A stretch of DNA of 64,000 bases. Source: Mesorhizobium sp. WSM3862 (GTDB lineage Bacteria > Pseudomonadota > Alphaproteobacteria > Rhizobiales > Rhizobiaceae). Position numbers and translations under genes: made by a program. Positions 16,629 to 25,876 of this stretch are shown here, piece after piece. The notes under the pieces are model-generated. The model worked only from the letters and a program-made list of their open reading frames with translations, did not search any database and was not told the DNA's origin. The stretch's first letter is position 1. Each line of letters opens with the position of its first letter. Where the stretch lies: contig NZ_NSGE01000007.1 of assembly GCF_002294985.1 (NCBI RefSeq), forward strand, positions 186,001 to 250,000, given 5' to 3'.

Positions 16629-17845
16629 CCGCCACGGCAGTCGTCGCTGACGCCGGCAGGGAAGCGCGCCGCACGGCAGTGCTCCTCGCGGCCGCGCAGG
16701 CGATCGTCGGTTCCGCCGCGCCGATCGCCATTTCGATCGGCGCGCTTGCCGGCCAATATCTGCTCGGCCCCGACAAGTCTCTGGCGACGGCGCCGGTCAC
16801 CGGCTTCAACCTCGGCGTTGCGCTCGGCGCCCTGCCGGCGGCCGCCATCATCCGCCGACTCGGCCATCGCGGCGGCTTCATGACCGGCACCATCGTAACC
16901 GCCCTCGGCGGGCTGATCGCGACGCTCGCGCTCTTTCAGGCGAGCTTCTGGCTGTTCGCCTTTGGCCTGGGCGTGATCGGTGTCGGCGGCGCCTTCGTGC
17001 AGCAGTTCCGCTTCGCCGCCGCCGACAACGCGCCGCCGCAATTCAAGGCGCGCGCCATTTCCTTCGTGCTGGCTGGCGGCATCGTCACCGCCATCCTCGG
17101 GCCTCAGATCGTCATCTACACCGGCGACCTTCTGGCGCCGGTGATGTTTGCCGGATCCTTCGCCTCCATCCTGGTGCTGGCCGCCATAGGCGCGATTATC
17201 CTTTCCTTCCTGCATACGTCCAGGCGGACGAGCAGCGCCGCCGAAGCCGCCACAAGCGACGCACGTCCGCTGGTCGAGATCGCCACCCAACCGCGTTTCG
17301 TCGCGGCGCTGTTCTGCGCCGTAGGCAGCTATGCGCTGATGAGCTTCGTCATGACCGGCGCGCCGCTCGCCATGGTCGGCTGCGGTCTTTCAACCGACGA
17401 TGCCACGCTTGGCATCTCCTGGCACGTTATGGCGATGTTCGGGCCGAGCTTCTTCACCGGTTCGCTGATCCACCGCTTCGGCGCCGAGCGCATCGTCGCC
17501 ATTGGGTTGGTGCTGCTCATCGCCTGCGCAGTGGTGGCGCTCTCAGGCCTTGCGCTATGGCAGTTCTGGACCGCGCTGATCCTGCTCGGCCTCGGCTGGA
17601 ATTTCGGTTTCATCGGCGCGACCGCCATGGTCGCCGCGAGCTACCATCCATCCGAAAAAGGCAAGGTGCAGGGCTTCCACGACTTCGTCCTGTTCGGCTC
17701 CGTCGCCTTCGCCTCGCTGATGTCGGGTGCGGTCTACAATGCCTGGGGCTGGACCATGCTGAACTGGATCGTGTTCCCGGTCGTTGTGCTCTGCTTCCTG
17801 GCGCTCGGCACCCTGAAGCTGCCGGGCTTGCGCCTCGCCAACTGA
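16625..17845 (+). CDS. MFS transporter
   Basis: A 406-residue major facilitator with 12 predicted membrane segments. The loop 2-3 motif appears as AAAIIRRLGHRGGFMTG (about 76-92). Substrate is unknown; it resembles the YfkF/NreB-like drug-efflux branch without close assignment. It begins with a GTG overlapping the nusB TGA by four bases, so it is expressed with the riboflavin/nusB operon. Flavin or precursor export is an attractive guess from context but is not shown by the sequence. Confidence 0.85.
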   Translation: MTATAVVADAGREARRTAVLLAAAQAIVGSAAPIAISIGALAGQYLLGPDKSLATAPVTGFNLGVALGALPAAAIIRRLGHRGGFMTGTIVTALGGLIATLALFQASFWLFAFGLGVIGVGGAFVQQFRFAAADNAPPQFKARAISFVLAGGIVTAILGPQIVIYTGDLLAPVMFAGSFASILVLAAIGAIILSFLHTSRRTSSAAEAATSDARPLVEIATQPRFVAALFCAVGSYALMSFVMTGAPLAMVGCGLSTDDATLGISWHVMAMFGPSFFTGSLIHRFGAERIVAIGLVLLIACAVVALSGLALWQFWTALILLGLGWNFGFIGATAMVAASYHPSEKGKVQGFHDFVLFGSVAFASLMSGAVYNAWGWTMLNWIVFPVVVLCFLALGTLKLPGLRLAN

Positions 17846-18032
17846 CATTGCGCCGTTTGCCGGCGCGCAATCGCTCTAAATGCACGGCTGCCCCTGCCGG
17901 TGAGTCGCGGCATTCGTCTTTCCGGCGAAAGCCGGGCAAAAACCGAACAATATCTTGACGTTCCCAGCCCTGTTTCGCATACACCGTAGCCAAGGGGTGG
18001 ATTCCGCGTCCGGCGTTCATCTCCGTCCCAAC

Positions 18033-18058
18033 GGCCCAGGGAGGGGTTCTTCTGGGCC
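18033..18058 (+). other. hairpin in the hppA leader
   Basis: GGCCCAG (18033-18039) pairs with CTGGGCC (18052-18058) around a 12-base loop, 23 bases before the hppA ATG. It could affect mRNA stability or translation; no known riboswitch class is recognised. Confidence 0.3.
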
Positions 18059-18080
18059 ATCAATCGAGGAAAATCCGGCA

Positions 18081-20222
18081 ATGACCATCATTACCGCCGT
18101 CATCGCCTGCGGCTTGCTGTCAGTCCTGTACGCCATCTGGGCGACACGATCGGTCCTGGCGTCCGATCAGGGCAACCAGCGCATGCAGGAAATCTCCGCC
18201 GCCATTCGCGAAGGTGCTCAAGCCTATCTGGCGCGCCAGTACACCACCATCGCCGTCGTCGGCATCGTCGTGCTTCTTCTCGCCTGGTGGCTGCTCTCCA
18301 TCACGTCCGCGATCGGCTTCCTGATCGGCGCGGTGCTTTCGGGCGCTGCCGGATTCATCGGCATGCATGTCTCGGTGCGCGCCAATGTCCGCACCGCGCA
18401 GGCCGCTTCCAACAGCCTCGCCGCCGGCCTCGACATCGCCTTCAAGTCGGGCGCCATCACCGGCCTGCTGGTGGCGGGCCTGGCGCTGCTCGGCGTCTCC
18501 ATCTACTACCTCATCCTGACCGGCCCGATGGGCCTGCAGCCGAACGACCGCGTCGTCATCGACGCGCTGGTCTCGCTCGGCTTCGGCGCCTCGCTGATCT
18601 CGATCTTCGCCCGTCTCGGCGGCGGCATCTTCACCAAGGGCGCCGACGTCGGCGGCGACCTCGTCGGCAAGGTGGAAGCCGGCATTCCGGAAGACGATCC
18701 GCGCAACCCGGCCACCATCGCCGACAATGTCGGCGACAATGTCGGCGACTGCGCCGGCATGGCCGCGGACCTGTTCGAGACCTATGCGGTGACGGTCGTC
18801 GCCACCATGGTTCTGGCCGCAATCTTCTTCGGCGGCACGGCGGTGCTGGGCGCCGCCATGCTCTATCCGCTCGCCATTTGCGGCGCCTGCATCCTGACGT
18901 CGATCGTCGGCACCTTCTTCGTCAAGCTAGGCTCCAACGGCTCGATCATGGGCGCCCTCTACAAGGGCCTGATCGTCACCGGCCTGCTGTCGATCGTCGG
19001 CCTGGCCGTCGCCACTTCGGCGACGCTCGGTTGGGGAGAGGTCGGCACCGTTGCCGGCATCGCCATCACCGGCAAGAACCTGTTCATCTGCGGCCTGATC
19101 GGTCTTCTGGTGACCGGCCTCATCGTGGTGATCACCGAATACTACACCGGCACCAACAAGCGCCCGGTGAATTCGATCGCCCAGGCCTCGGTGACCGGCC
19201 ACGGCACCAACGTCATCCAGGGCCTCGCGGTCTCCTTGGAATCGACGGCGCTGCCGGCCATCGTCATCGTCGGCGGCATCATCGCCACCTACCAGCTTGG
19301 CGGCCTGTTCGGAACGGCCATCGCCGTCACCACCATGCTCGGGCTCGCCGGCATGATCGTGGCGCTCGACGCCTTCGGCCCGGTCACCGACAATGCCGGC
19401 GGCATCGCCGAAATGTCGGGCCTGCCCAAGGAAGTGCGCCACTCCACCGACGCGCTCGACGCGGTCGGCAACACCACCAAGGCCGTGACCAAGGGCTATG
19501 CCATCGGCTCCGCCGGCCTCGGCGCGCTGGTGTTGTTCGCGGCCTATTCGAACGACCTCAGGTTCTTTGCCGCCAATGGCGACAAGTACCCGTACTTCCA
19601 GGGCATGGGCGAGATCTCCTTCGACCTTTCCAACCCGTATGTCGTTGCCGGCCTGATCTTTGGCGGCCTCATTCCGTATCTGTTCGGCGGCATCGCCATG
19701 ACCGCCGTCGGCCGCGCGGCGGGCTCGATCGTCGAGGAAGTGCGCAAGCAGTTCCGCGAGGATAAAGGCATTATGGCCGGAACCTCGAAACCGAACTACG
19801 CGCGCGCCGTCGACCTGCTGACCCGGGCAGCAATCCGGGAAATGATCATCCCGTCGCTGCTGCCGGTGCTGGCGCCGCTCGTCGTCTATTTCGGCGTGCT
19901 CCTGATCTCGGGCTCGAAGGCCTCGGCCTTCGCGGCCCTTGGCGCCTCGCTGCTCGGCGTCATCGTCAACGGCCTCTTCGTCGCCGTCTCGATGACCTCC
20001 GGCGGCGGCGCCTGGGACAACGCCAAGAAGTCGTTCGAGGACGGCTTTACCGACAAGAATGGCGTCAAGCACCTGAAGGGCTCCGAGGCGCATAAGGCCT
20101 CGGTCACCGGCGACACCGTCGGCGATCCCTACAAGGACACCGCCGGCCCGGCGGTCAATCCGGCGATCAAGATCACCAATATCGTGGCGCTGCTGCTCCT
20201 GGCCGTGCTCGCGCACGGCTGA
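18081..20222 (+). CDS. hppA: K+-independent H+-translocating pyrophosphatase
   Basis: A 713-residue, roughly 16-helix membrane pyrophosphatase that pumps protons using PPi. The substrate site DVGGDLVGKVEAGIPEDDPR begins near residue 191, followed by NPATIADNVGDNVGDCAG. At residue 467 the motif is GNTTKAVTKGY: Lys rather than Ala at this position marks the potassium-independent class. The ATG at 18081 follows a GAGGAAA site; an upstream extension of the frame is unsupported. A strong terminator follows at 20241-20268. Confidence 0.97.
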   Translation: MTIITAVIACGLLSVLYAIWATRSVLASDQGNQRMQEISAAIREGAQAYLARQYTTIAVVGIVVLLLAWWLLSITSAIGFLIGAVLSGAAGFIGMHVSVRANVRTAQAASNSLAAGLDIAFKSGAITGLLVAGLALLGVSIYYLILTGPMGLQPNDRVVIDALVSLGFGASLISIFARLGGGIFTKGADVGGDLVGKVEAGIPEDDPRNPATIADNVGDNVGDCAGMAADLFETYAVTVVATMVLAAIFFGGTAVLGAAMLYPLAICGACILTSIVGTFFVKLGSNGSIMGALYKGLIVTGLLSIVGLAVATSATLGWGEVGTVAGIAITGKNLFICGLIGLLVTGLIVVITEYYTGTNKRPVNSIAQASVTGHGTNVIQGLAVSLESTALPAIVIVGGIIATYQLGGLFGTAIAVTTMLGLAGMIVALDAFGPVTDNAGGIAEMSGLPKEVRHSTDALDAVGNTTKAVTKGYAIGSAGLGALVLFAAYSNDLRFFAANGDKYPYFQGMGEISFDLSNPYVVAGLIFGGLIPYLFGGIAMTAVGRAAGSIVEEVRKQFREDKGIMAGTSKPNYARAVDLLTRAAIREMIIPSLLPVLAPLVVYFGVLLISGSKASAFAALGASLLGVIVNGLFVAVSMTSGGGAWDNAKKSFEDGFTDKNGVKHLKGSEAHKASVTGDTVGDPYKDTAGPAVNPAIKITNIVALLLLAVLAHG

Positions 20223-20240
20223 GCCACGTTCTACCAAGTG

Positions 20241-20268
20241 ACCCGCGGGAGCGATCCCGCGGGTTTTG
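20241..20268 (+). terminator. rho-independent terminator after hppA
   Basis: ACCCGCGGGA (20241-20250) pairs with TCCCGCGGGT (20255-20264) around GCGA, followed by TTTTG. Confidence 0.9.
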
Positions 20269-20290
20269 TTTACGGCCAAGCCGTTTCGGC

Positions 20291-20324
20291 AAAACAAAAA
20301 CCCGCCGAAGCGGATTCGGCGGGT
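20291..20324 (-). terminator. rho-independent terminator of bamE
   Basis: On the minus strand ACCCGCCGAA pairs with TTCGGCGGGT around a five-base loop and runs into TTTTTGTTTT. It lies 31 bases after the bamE stop and back-to-back with the hppA terminator. Confidence 0.88.
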
Positions 20325-20354
20325 CTTGGTCCGTGGACGTCGCTGACAGCGAAC

Positions 20355-20870
20355 TCAGGGCGTGCCGCCGCCCGGGATGCCGGGCGCCAGCTTGCTGGCG
20401 CCGTTGATGATCTGGCTGAGGAAGTTCTGGTCCTTGCCGCCCGTCGGCGTCGTCCTCGAGATGAAGTCGAAGACCTTGCCGTCCTTCAGGCCGTAATTGG
20501 CGATCTGGGTGACGCGGCCGTCGGCGCCGAAATAGACCGCCAGCACATGCTGGTCGACGATGCGCGGGTTGTCGAAGGCGACGTAGCGCTTGCGCGTCTG
20601 CGAGATGTAATAGAACGCCTCGTTGTCGAAGGTCGCCGTCGTCGACGGCGTGCCCAGCGCAAGAAGAACCTGCTCGCGACTCGATCCGACCGGCACCGAG
20701 TCGATCGCCGCCTGGTCGATGACGTAGCCTTTCGTCAGCGTCTCGCTCGGACGCAGATCACCGAACATCTTGGACGAATTGCAGGCGGAAAGCGCGGATA
20801 CCGCCACCAGCAGAGTGGCCACGCCCGCCCGCACAGGCATGAAAAACGACTTGAATTTCAGCGCACCCAA
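20355..20870 (-). CDS. bamE: outer membrane protein assembly factor BamE (OmlA/SmpA)
   Basis: An outer-membrane lipoprotein of the BAM complex. A lipobox LSAC follows a hydrophobic segment (VRAGVATLLVAVSALSAC), and the BamE fold begins after it: RPSETLTKGYVIDQAAIDSV, SSREQVLLALGTPS, then NEAFYYISQTRKRYVAF. I chose the TTG complementary to 20868-20870 because GGAG is eight bases upstream; an internal ATG (20840) would also give a short lipoprotein signal but has no ribosome site. A terminator follows. It is divergent from the cytochrome chaperone gene. Confidence 0.9.
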   Translation of the reverse strand: MGALKFKSFFMPVRAGVATLLVAVSALSACNSSKMFGDLRPSETLTKGYVIDQAAIDSVPVGSSREQVLLALGTPSTTATFDNEAFYYISQTRKRYVAFDNPRIVDQHVLAVYFGADGRVTQIANYGLKDGKVFDFISRTTPTGGKDQNFLSQIINGASKLAPGIPGGGTP

Positions 20871-20987
20871 CAACAATTCTCCATCACATCCCCGCAGCTT
20901 GCGCTGGGCCGCAAAACCGGTAAACCAGCTTGCATGCCGATGCAACAAGGCCAAATCAAACAAAAGGTCCCCGGGAGACCACCCTCA

Positions 20988-21530
20988 ATGTTCCAGCGCC
21001 TTTTTGGTCGCGAACGTCACGCCAACCGCGCCATCACCGAGGCGCTCTACGCACAAATCGTGGCGGCGGCGCGGCAAACGGTGTTTTATTCCGACTGGAA
21101 TGTGCCGGATACGCCGCTCGGCCGCTTCGAGATGCTGTCGCTCCATATGTACCTGATCCAGCACCGGCTGCGCGGCGAGGGCGGAGCCGCGGCCGAGATC
21201 GCTCAGGTGCTGATCGACGAGTTCTTCCTCGATGTCGACCATTCGCTGAGGGAACTCGGCATCAGCGATGTCGGCGTGCCGAAGCGCATGAAGAAGCTGG
21301 CAAAGATGTTCTATGGCCGCACCGCGGCCTACGACGAAGCCTTGCGGGACGACGACGGCGCGGCGCTTGCCGCGGCGCTCGCCCGCAATGTCAGGCCCGA
21401 TGCCGGCGAATGGCCTGAGGCGTCGCTGCTGGCGAATTATGTTGGCGCGGCGACCGGGCAGCTTGCCGCTCAGCCGACCGAATCGATCATGGCCGGCGTC
21501 GTCGCTTTCCCGGCCGCCGGAGCCGCCTGA
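20988..21530 (+). CDS. ubiquinol-cytochrome c chaperone family protein
   Basis: A 180-residue protein of the CBP3/UQCC1 (ubiquinol-cytochrome c chaperone) family, linked to assembly of the cytochrome bc1 complex. The segment NVPDTPLGRFEMLSLHMYLI (about 39-58) and GISDVGVPKRMKKLAKMFYGR (about 86-106) are typical. The ATG at 20988 follows GGGAG. It is 11 bases before yceD, and the pair is conserved in rhizobia, divergent from bamE. Confidence 0.88.
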   Translation: MFQRLFGRERHANRAITEALYAQIVAAARQTVFYSDWNVPDTPLGRFEMLSLHMYLIQHRLRGEGGAAAEIAQVLIDEFFLDVDHSLRELGISDVGVPKRMKKLAKMFYGRTAAYDEALRDDDGAALAAALARNVRPDAGEWPEASLLANYVGAATGQLAAQPTESIMAGVVAFPAAGAA

Positions 21531-21541
21531 AGGAGGCGAGA

Positions 21542-22090
21542 ATGAAGCACGCCGAACCGCAGAGCCCCGTATCCTTTGTCGCCAATGTCGCCCGCCTGCC
21601 GCAAAACGGTTTGCCGGTTGCAATCGAGGCCGACGAAAGGCAGCGCACTGCGCTTGCCGCCGAACATGACCTGCTTTCCGTCGAGAGCTATCGCGCCGAG
21701 CTCTTGGTGGCGTCCTGGAAACGCAACGGCGTCAAGGTCAGCGGCCGCGTCGAGGCCGACATCACCCAGGCCTGCATCGTCACACTCGATCCGGTCGCGG
21801 CTCACATCGACGAGCCCGTCGAGGCGCTGTTCTTGCCGGAGCAGTCGAAACTCGGACGCGAAGGCTTCGACGGCGGCGGCGAGATCGTCCTCGACGCTGA
21901 CGGGCCCGACAGCCCGGAAACTTTTTCCGGCGACACCATCGATGTCGGGGCGCTCGCCGAGCAGTTTTTCGGCCTGGCGATCGACCCTTATCCGCGCAAA
22001 CCCGGCGCCTCGCTCGAGGGCGCGGGTGACGATCAGCCCGAGGAAAGCGAATTCCAGAAAAAGCTGCGTTCGCTGCTCGGAAAATCCTGA
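21542..22090 (+). CDS. YceD family protein (DUF177)
   Basis: A 182-residue YceD/DUF177 protein, a family associated with 23S rRNA accumulation and usually found just upstream of rpmF or plsX. Family features are the central ADITQACIVTLDPVAAHIDE (about 67-86) and the C-terminal GLAIDPYPRKPG. GGAGGCGA lies just before the ATG at 21542. In this genome rpmF is missing from the cluster and plsX follows after 130 bases. Confidence 0.87.
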   Translation: MKHAEPQSPVSFVANVARLPQNGLPVAIEADERQRTALAAEHDLLSVESYRAELLVASWKRNGVKVSGRVEADITQACIVTLDPVAAHIDEPVEALFLPEQSKLGREGFDGGGEIVLDADGPDSPETFSGDTIDVGALAEQFFGLAIDPYPRKPGASLEGAGDDQPEESEFQKKLRSLLGKS

Positions 22091-22220
22091 AGGCGGCCTG
22101 GATTTTGGAAAAGTTGGTTGTGCGGCAGCCCAAAACCGCTATTTTCGCCGAACCTTCGCGAGCCCCCTTACCTCGGCAGGCGCCCGCCGCTAGCCAGGCA
22201 AACCGTGAGAAAAACACCGC

Positions 22221-23291
22221 GTGATCAGGATTTCCATCGATGCCATGGGCGGGGATCACGGACCAGGCGTCGTCATCCCCGCGCTGATGACGGTCGCCAT
22301 CCGCCGCCCTGACATCCGTTTCGTCATCTATGGCCGCGAGGACGCCGTGCGTCCCGAACTGGCCAAGTTTCCCAAGCTCGCCGAGGTGAGCGAGTTCGTC
22401 CATTGCGAGATCGCTGTCAGGATGGACGACAAGCCGAGCCAGGCGCTGCGCCACGGCCGCTGGAAATCGTCGATGTGGAAAGCGGTCGAGGCGGTGAAGA
22501 ACGGCGCCGCGCAGGCCTGCATCTCGGCCGGCAACACCGGCGCGTTGATGGCGATGTCGAAATTCTGCCTGCGCACCATGGCCACCATCGACCGCCCGGC
22601 GATCGCGGCGCTTTGGCCGACGACGCGCGGCGAGAGCGTGGTGCTCGATGTCGGCGCCACCATCGGCGCGGATGCGCATCAGCTCGTCGATTTCGCCATC
22701 TTGGGCACCGGAATGGCGCGCTCGGTGTTCGGTATCGAGCGGCCGAGCGTCGGCCTGCTCAATGTCGGCGTCGAGGAGATCAAGGGCCAGGAGGAGGTCA
22801 AGGAGGCCGGGCGCATGCTGCGCGAGGCCAACATGGCCTCGATGAACTATCGCGGCTTCGTCGAGGGCGACGACATCGGCAAGGGCACGGTCGACGTGGT
22901 CGTCACCGAGGGCTTTGCCGGCAACATCGCACTTAAGACCGCCGAGGGCACGGCAAGGCAGATCGCGGGCTATTTGCGGGCCGCCATGAGCCGCACGCTG
23001 ATGGCCAGGATCGGCTACGTGTTTGCCAAAGGTGCCTTCGACCGGCTGCGCGAAAAGATGGATGTCGGCCGCTCCAATGGCGGCGTCTTTCTGGGCCTGA
23101 ACGGCATTGTGGTGAAGAGCCATGGCGGTGCCGATTCGGATGGCTTTGCCGCGGCGATCGAGCTCGGCTACGACATGGTGCGCAACAATCTGCTTGACCG
23201 GATCGAGGCCGATCTCGATCTGTTCCATGCGCGCAATCCGACTGCCCAGGCAAACAGGAAATCCGGCGTCGCCGTCGAGGCCGAGGAATAG
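22221..23291 (+). CDS. plsX: phosphate acyltransferase PlsX
   Basis: A 356-residue PlsX, making acyl-phosphate from acyl-ACP at the membrane for phospholipid synthesis. It starts at a GTG giving MIRISIDAMGGDHGPGVVIP, the diagnostic N-terminus. ISAGNTGALMAMSKFCLRTM (about 98-117) and VVTEGFAGNIALKTAEG are further family signatures. fabH follows after nine bases, so the two form an operon. Confidence 0.96.
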   Translation: MIRISIDAMGGDHGPGVVIPALMTVAIRRPDIRFVIYGREDAVRPELAKFPKLAEVSEFVHCEIAVRMDDKPSQALRHGRWKSSMWKAVEAVKNGAAQACISAGNTGALMAMSKFCLRTMATIDRPAIAALWPTTRGESVVLDVGATIGADAHQLVDFAILGTGMARSVFGIERPSVGLLNVGVEEIKGQEEVKEAGRMLREANMASMNYRGFVEGDDIGKGTVDVVVTEGFAGNIALKTAEGTARQIAGYLRAAMSRTLMARIGYVFAKGAFDRLREKMDVGRSNGGVFLGLNGIVVKSHGGADSDGFAAAIELGYDMVRNNLLDRIEADLDLFHARNPTAQANRKSGVAVEAEE

Positions 23292-23300
23292 GAACGAACC

Positions 23301-24272
23301 TTGATCAGATCAGTTGTGCGCGGCAACGGTGCCGCGCTGCCCCGCCGCATCATGAAGAATGCCGATTTCGAAGGCATGGTCGAGACCTCCGACGAGTGGA
23401 TCGTCCAGCGCACCGGCATTCGCCAGCGCCACGTCGCGGCCGATGACGAGACGACGGCCTCGCTGGGCGAGGCGGCGGCGCGCGCCGCGCTCGACAGCGC
23501 CGGCCTGACGCCAGCCGATATCGACCTGATCGTGCTGGCGACTTCGACGCCCAATAACACGTTCCCGGCGACGGCTGTCGAAATCCAGAACCGCCTCGGC
23601 ATGCATCACGGCTTCGCCTTCGACATGCAGGCCGTGTGTTCCGGCTTCGTCTATGCGGTCGCCACCGCCGATCTCTATATCCGCGGCGGGCTGGCAAAAC
23701 GCGTCCTGGTGATCGGCTCCGAAACCTTCTCGCGCATCCTCGACTGGAGCGACCGCTCGACCTGCGTGCTGTTTGGCGATGGCGCCGGCGCCGTGGTGCT
23801 CGAAGCGGCGAAAGGGGCTGGCAACATCGCCGATCGCGGCGTGCTGGCCGCCAGCCTGCGTTCGGATGGCGTCCACAAGGAAAAACTCTTCGTCGACGGC
23901 GGCCCGTCCACCACGGGAACGGTCGGCCATCTCAAGATGGAAGGCCGCGAGGTCTTCAAGCACGCGGTCGGCATGATCACCGACGTTATCGAGGCCACTT
24001 TCGCCGAGGCCGGCATCACGGCGGAAGACCTCGACTGGTTCGTGCCGCATCAGGCCAATAAACGGATCATTGACGCTTCCGCCAAGAAGCTCGGGATAGC
24101 CGAAGAGAAAGTCGTGGTCACCGTCGATTTGCACGGTAATACCTCGGCTGCCTCCGTGCCGCTCGCTTTGTCGGTGGCCGTCGCCGACGGCCGCATCAAG
24201 AAGGGCGACCTTGTTCTGCTCGAGGCGATGGGCGGGGGTTTTACCTGGGGCGCGGTGTTGCTGCGCTGGTAA
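23301..24272 (+). CDS. fabH: beta-ketoacyl-ACP synthase III
   Basis: A 323-residue FabH that starts fatty-acid synthesis by condensing acetyl-CoA with malonyl-ACP. The triad is complete: C113 (QAVCSGF), H250 (VPHQANKR) and N280 (HGNTSAAS). The start is TTG at 23301, nine bases after the plsX stop, with GGAACGAA before it; the family N-terminus IRSVVRGNGAALP supports it. Confidence 0.96.
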   Translation: MIRSVVRGNGAALPRRIMKNADFEGMVETSDEWIVQRTGIRQRHVAADDETTASLGEAAARAALDSAGLTPADIDLIVLATSTPNNTFPATAVEIQNRLGMHHGFAFDMQAVCSGFVYAVATADLYIRGGLAKRVLVIGSETFSRILDWSDRSTCVLFGDGAGAVVLEAAKGAGNIADRGVLAASLRSDGVHKEKLFVDGGPSTTGTVGHLKMEGREVFKHAVGMITDVIEATFAEAGITAEDLDWFVPHQANKRIIDASAKKLGIAEEKVVVTVDLHGNTSAASVPLALSVAVADGRIKKGDLVLLEAMGGGFTWGAVLLRW

Positions 24273-24374
24273 GTGCCGAACGCGGGGGTTCGGTCCTTGA
24301 CCTTGCCGGATCAATTACTTAGGCTCTGCCGCTGCCTGTATCGATTTATGTTTTTGAGCTGATGGGACGGTCGC

Positions 24375-24698
24375 ATGGGGGGAAAGACACTGACGCGTGC
24401 CGACCTAGCCGAAGCCGTTTACCGCAAGGTTGGTTTGTCGCGAACTGAATCGGCCGAGTTGGTCGAGGCCGTCCTGGATGAGATTTGCGAAGCCATCGTT
24501 CGCGGCGAGACGGTGAAGCTGTCTTCCTTCGCGACTTTCCATGTCCGCTCCAAGAATGAGCGCATCGGCCGCAATCCCAAAACCGGCGAAGAAGTGCCGA
24601 TCCTGCCGCGCCGCGTGATGACCTTCAAATCCTCGAACGTGCTGAAGAACCGCATCTTGCGTTCGCACCAGAACAGCAAGGCCAAGGGCGTCAAGTAA
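24375..24698 (+). CDS. ihfA: integration host factor, alpha subunit
   Basis: A 107-residue DNA-bending protein of the HU/IHF family. LTRADLAEAVYRKVGLSR and SSFATFHVRSKNERIGRNPK are typical of IhfA, with the intercalating Pro in the GRNPKTGEEVPI arm. It follows fabH after 102 bases and precedes a MerR gene, an order conserved across Rhizobiales. Confidence 0.94.
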   Translation: MGGKTLTRADLAEAVYRKVGLSRTESAELVEAVLDEICEAIVRGETVKLSSFATFHVRSKNERIGRNPKTGEEVPILPRRVMTFKSSNVLKNRILRSHQNSKAKGVK

Positions 24699-24823
24699 CC
24701 CTCGAATGCCGGTTGAAAACCGCGGCCCCTTTGACGCCGGGCTTGAATATCGCTTCATAAACCGCTGAAATAAGGTGCGATTCGGATCAACTCCGGATTG
24801 CGGTCCAGCGTGAGGATTCGCCC

Positions 24824-25363
24824 ATGGACAAGAGCCCCGATGCTTTCCGTACCATCAGCGAGGTTGCGGAAGATCTCGACCTGCCGCAGCACGTGCTGCG
24901 TTTCTGGGAAACCCGTTTCAACCAGATCAAGCCGATGAAGCGTGGTGGCGGCCGCCGTTACTACCGGCCGCAGGATGTCGAACTGATCAAGGGCATCCGG
25001 CACATGCTTTATGATCAGGGCTATACGATCAAAGGCGTGCAGAAGCTGTTGCGCGAGAACGGCAACCATTTCCTGGTCGCGATCGGCAATGGCGACATGG
25101 CAGCCGTCGAGGCGATCGCGCAGCGCCGCCAGGCCGAGCAGGTGCCGCTGACCGCGGCTGCCCAGCCGCGCGGCGACGAGGATGCGCTGGTCGGTCAGCC
25201 CAAGGTGAAGCCCAGCCGCCGTTTCTTCGGCCTTGGCAAGGGAGACGACGAAGGTCCCGTGCAGCCGGACTCCTCGAAATTGTCGCGCGACAACCGGGCC
25301 TTGCTGCAGGAGGCACTCTTCGACCTTCTGGAGTGCAAGCGCCTGCTCGACCAGGTGCGTTGA
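24824..25363 (+). CDS. MerR family transcriptional regulator
   Basis: A 179-residue regulator with an N-terminal MerR winged helix (residues about 9-77): FRTISEVAEDLDLPQHVLRFW is the HTH and RGGGRRYYRPQDVELIKGI the wing. The C-terminal half has no cysteine cluster or known ligand domain, so it is not a metal or redox MerR; it ends in a short coiled-coil-like helix. The position after ihfA is conserved in Rhizobiales. Its targets are unknown. Confidence 0.88.
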   Translation: MDKSPDAFRTISEVAEDLDLPQHVLRFWETRFNQIKPMKRGGGRRYYRPQDVELIKGIRHMLYDQGYTIKGVQKLLRENGNHFLVAIGNGDMAAVEAIAQRRQAEQVPLTAAAQPRGDEDALVGQPKVKPSRRFFGLGKGDDEGPVQPDSSKLSRDNRALLQEALFDLLECKRLLDQVR

Positions 25364-25468
25364 GCTTCGGTTGCCGCTCCCGCGGCTTGGACGGCCGGCG
25401 TCCCTGACAGCCGGAACTGCTGTGGCATCCATGCGTTAGCCCTTCTCTGCAAGAGAAGGACATCAGGC

Positions 25469-25771
25469 ATGGCGTGGTTTTCGACCCTTTCCGATCTCGA
25501 TCTGGACAGGCAGGTCGCGGCGCTCTCGCGTCAACTTGACGATGTCAGGAAAGCCTTGGCAAAACGCGGCGACACCTATTACGAGGACGGCCGCGAGGCG
25601 GCGTCCGATTATTATTCGCAGCTCGCCGACCGCTTTCACGAGGCGCTGCCGGCAATCAGGCGCCGGGGCAGGGCGCTCGAGCACACCGCGCGCGAGCATC
25701 CGGCCACCGTGGCCGCCGTCGGACTGGTCGTGGTCGGCCTGCTTGCCGGCCTTCTGATCAGCCGGCGCTGA
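25469..25771 (+). CDS. small membrane-anchored protein (DUF883-like)
   Basis: A 100-residue protein with a charged helical N-terminal region (LDRQVAALSRQLDDVRKALA), a middle rich in Tyr, Arg and Glu, and one C-terminal transmembrane helix (VAAVGLVVVGLLAGLLISRR). The architecture matches DUF883/ElaB-like tail-anchored proteins that tether to the inner membrane; the match is by layout only. AGAAGGA precedes the ATG at 25469. Confidence 0.7.
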   Translation: MAWFSTLSDLDLDRQVAALSRQLDDVRKALAKRGDTYYEDGREAASDYYSQLADRFHEALPAIRRRGRALEHTAREHPATVAAVGLVVVGLLAGLLISRR

Positions 25772-25876
25772 CTCCGGGCTGCGAAACAGAAATGGCGACC
25801 GTTCGCGCCGGCCGCCATTCCGTCAGCACGAGAGTCCAACCGGATGGAATCGGGATGGAGTGGGCTCCGGCTTCGA

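Noticed and set aside
18287..19765. A 492-codon plus-strand open frame inside hppA, and a 456-codon minus-strand one at 18927-20297
   Set aside because: Both are rich in Arg, His and Asp with no protein-family look, and lie wholly over the clear hppA frame. They arise from the GC-rich codon usage.
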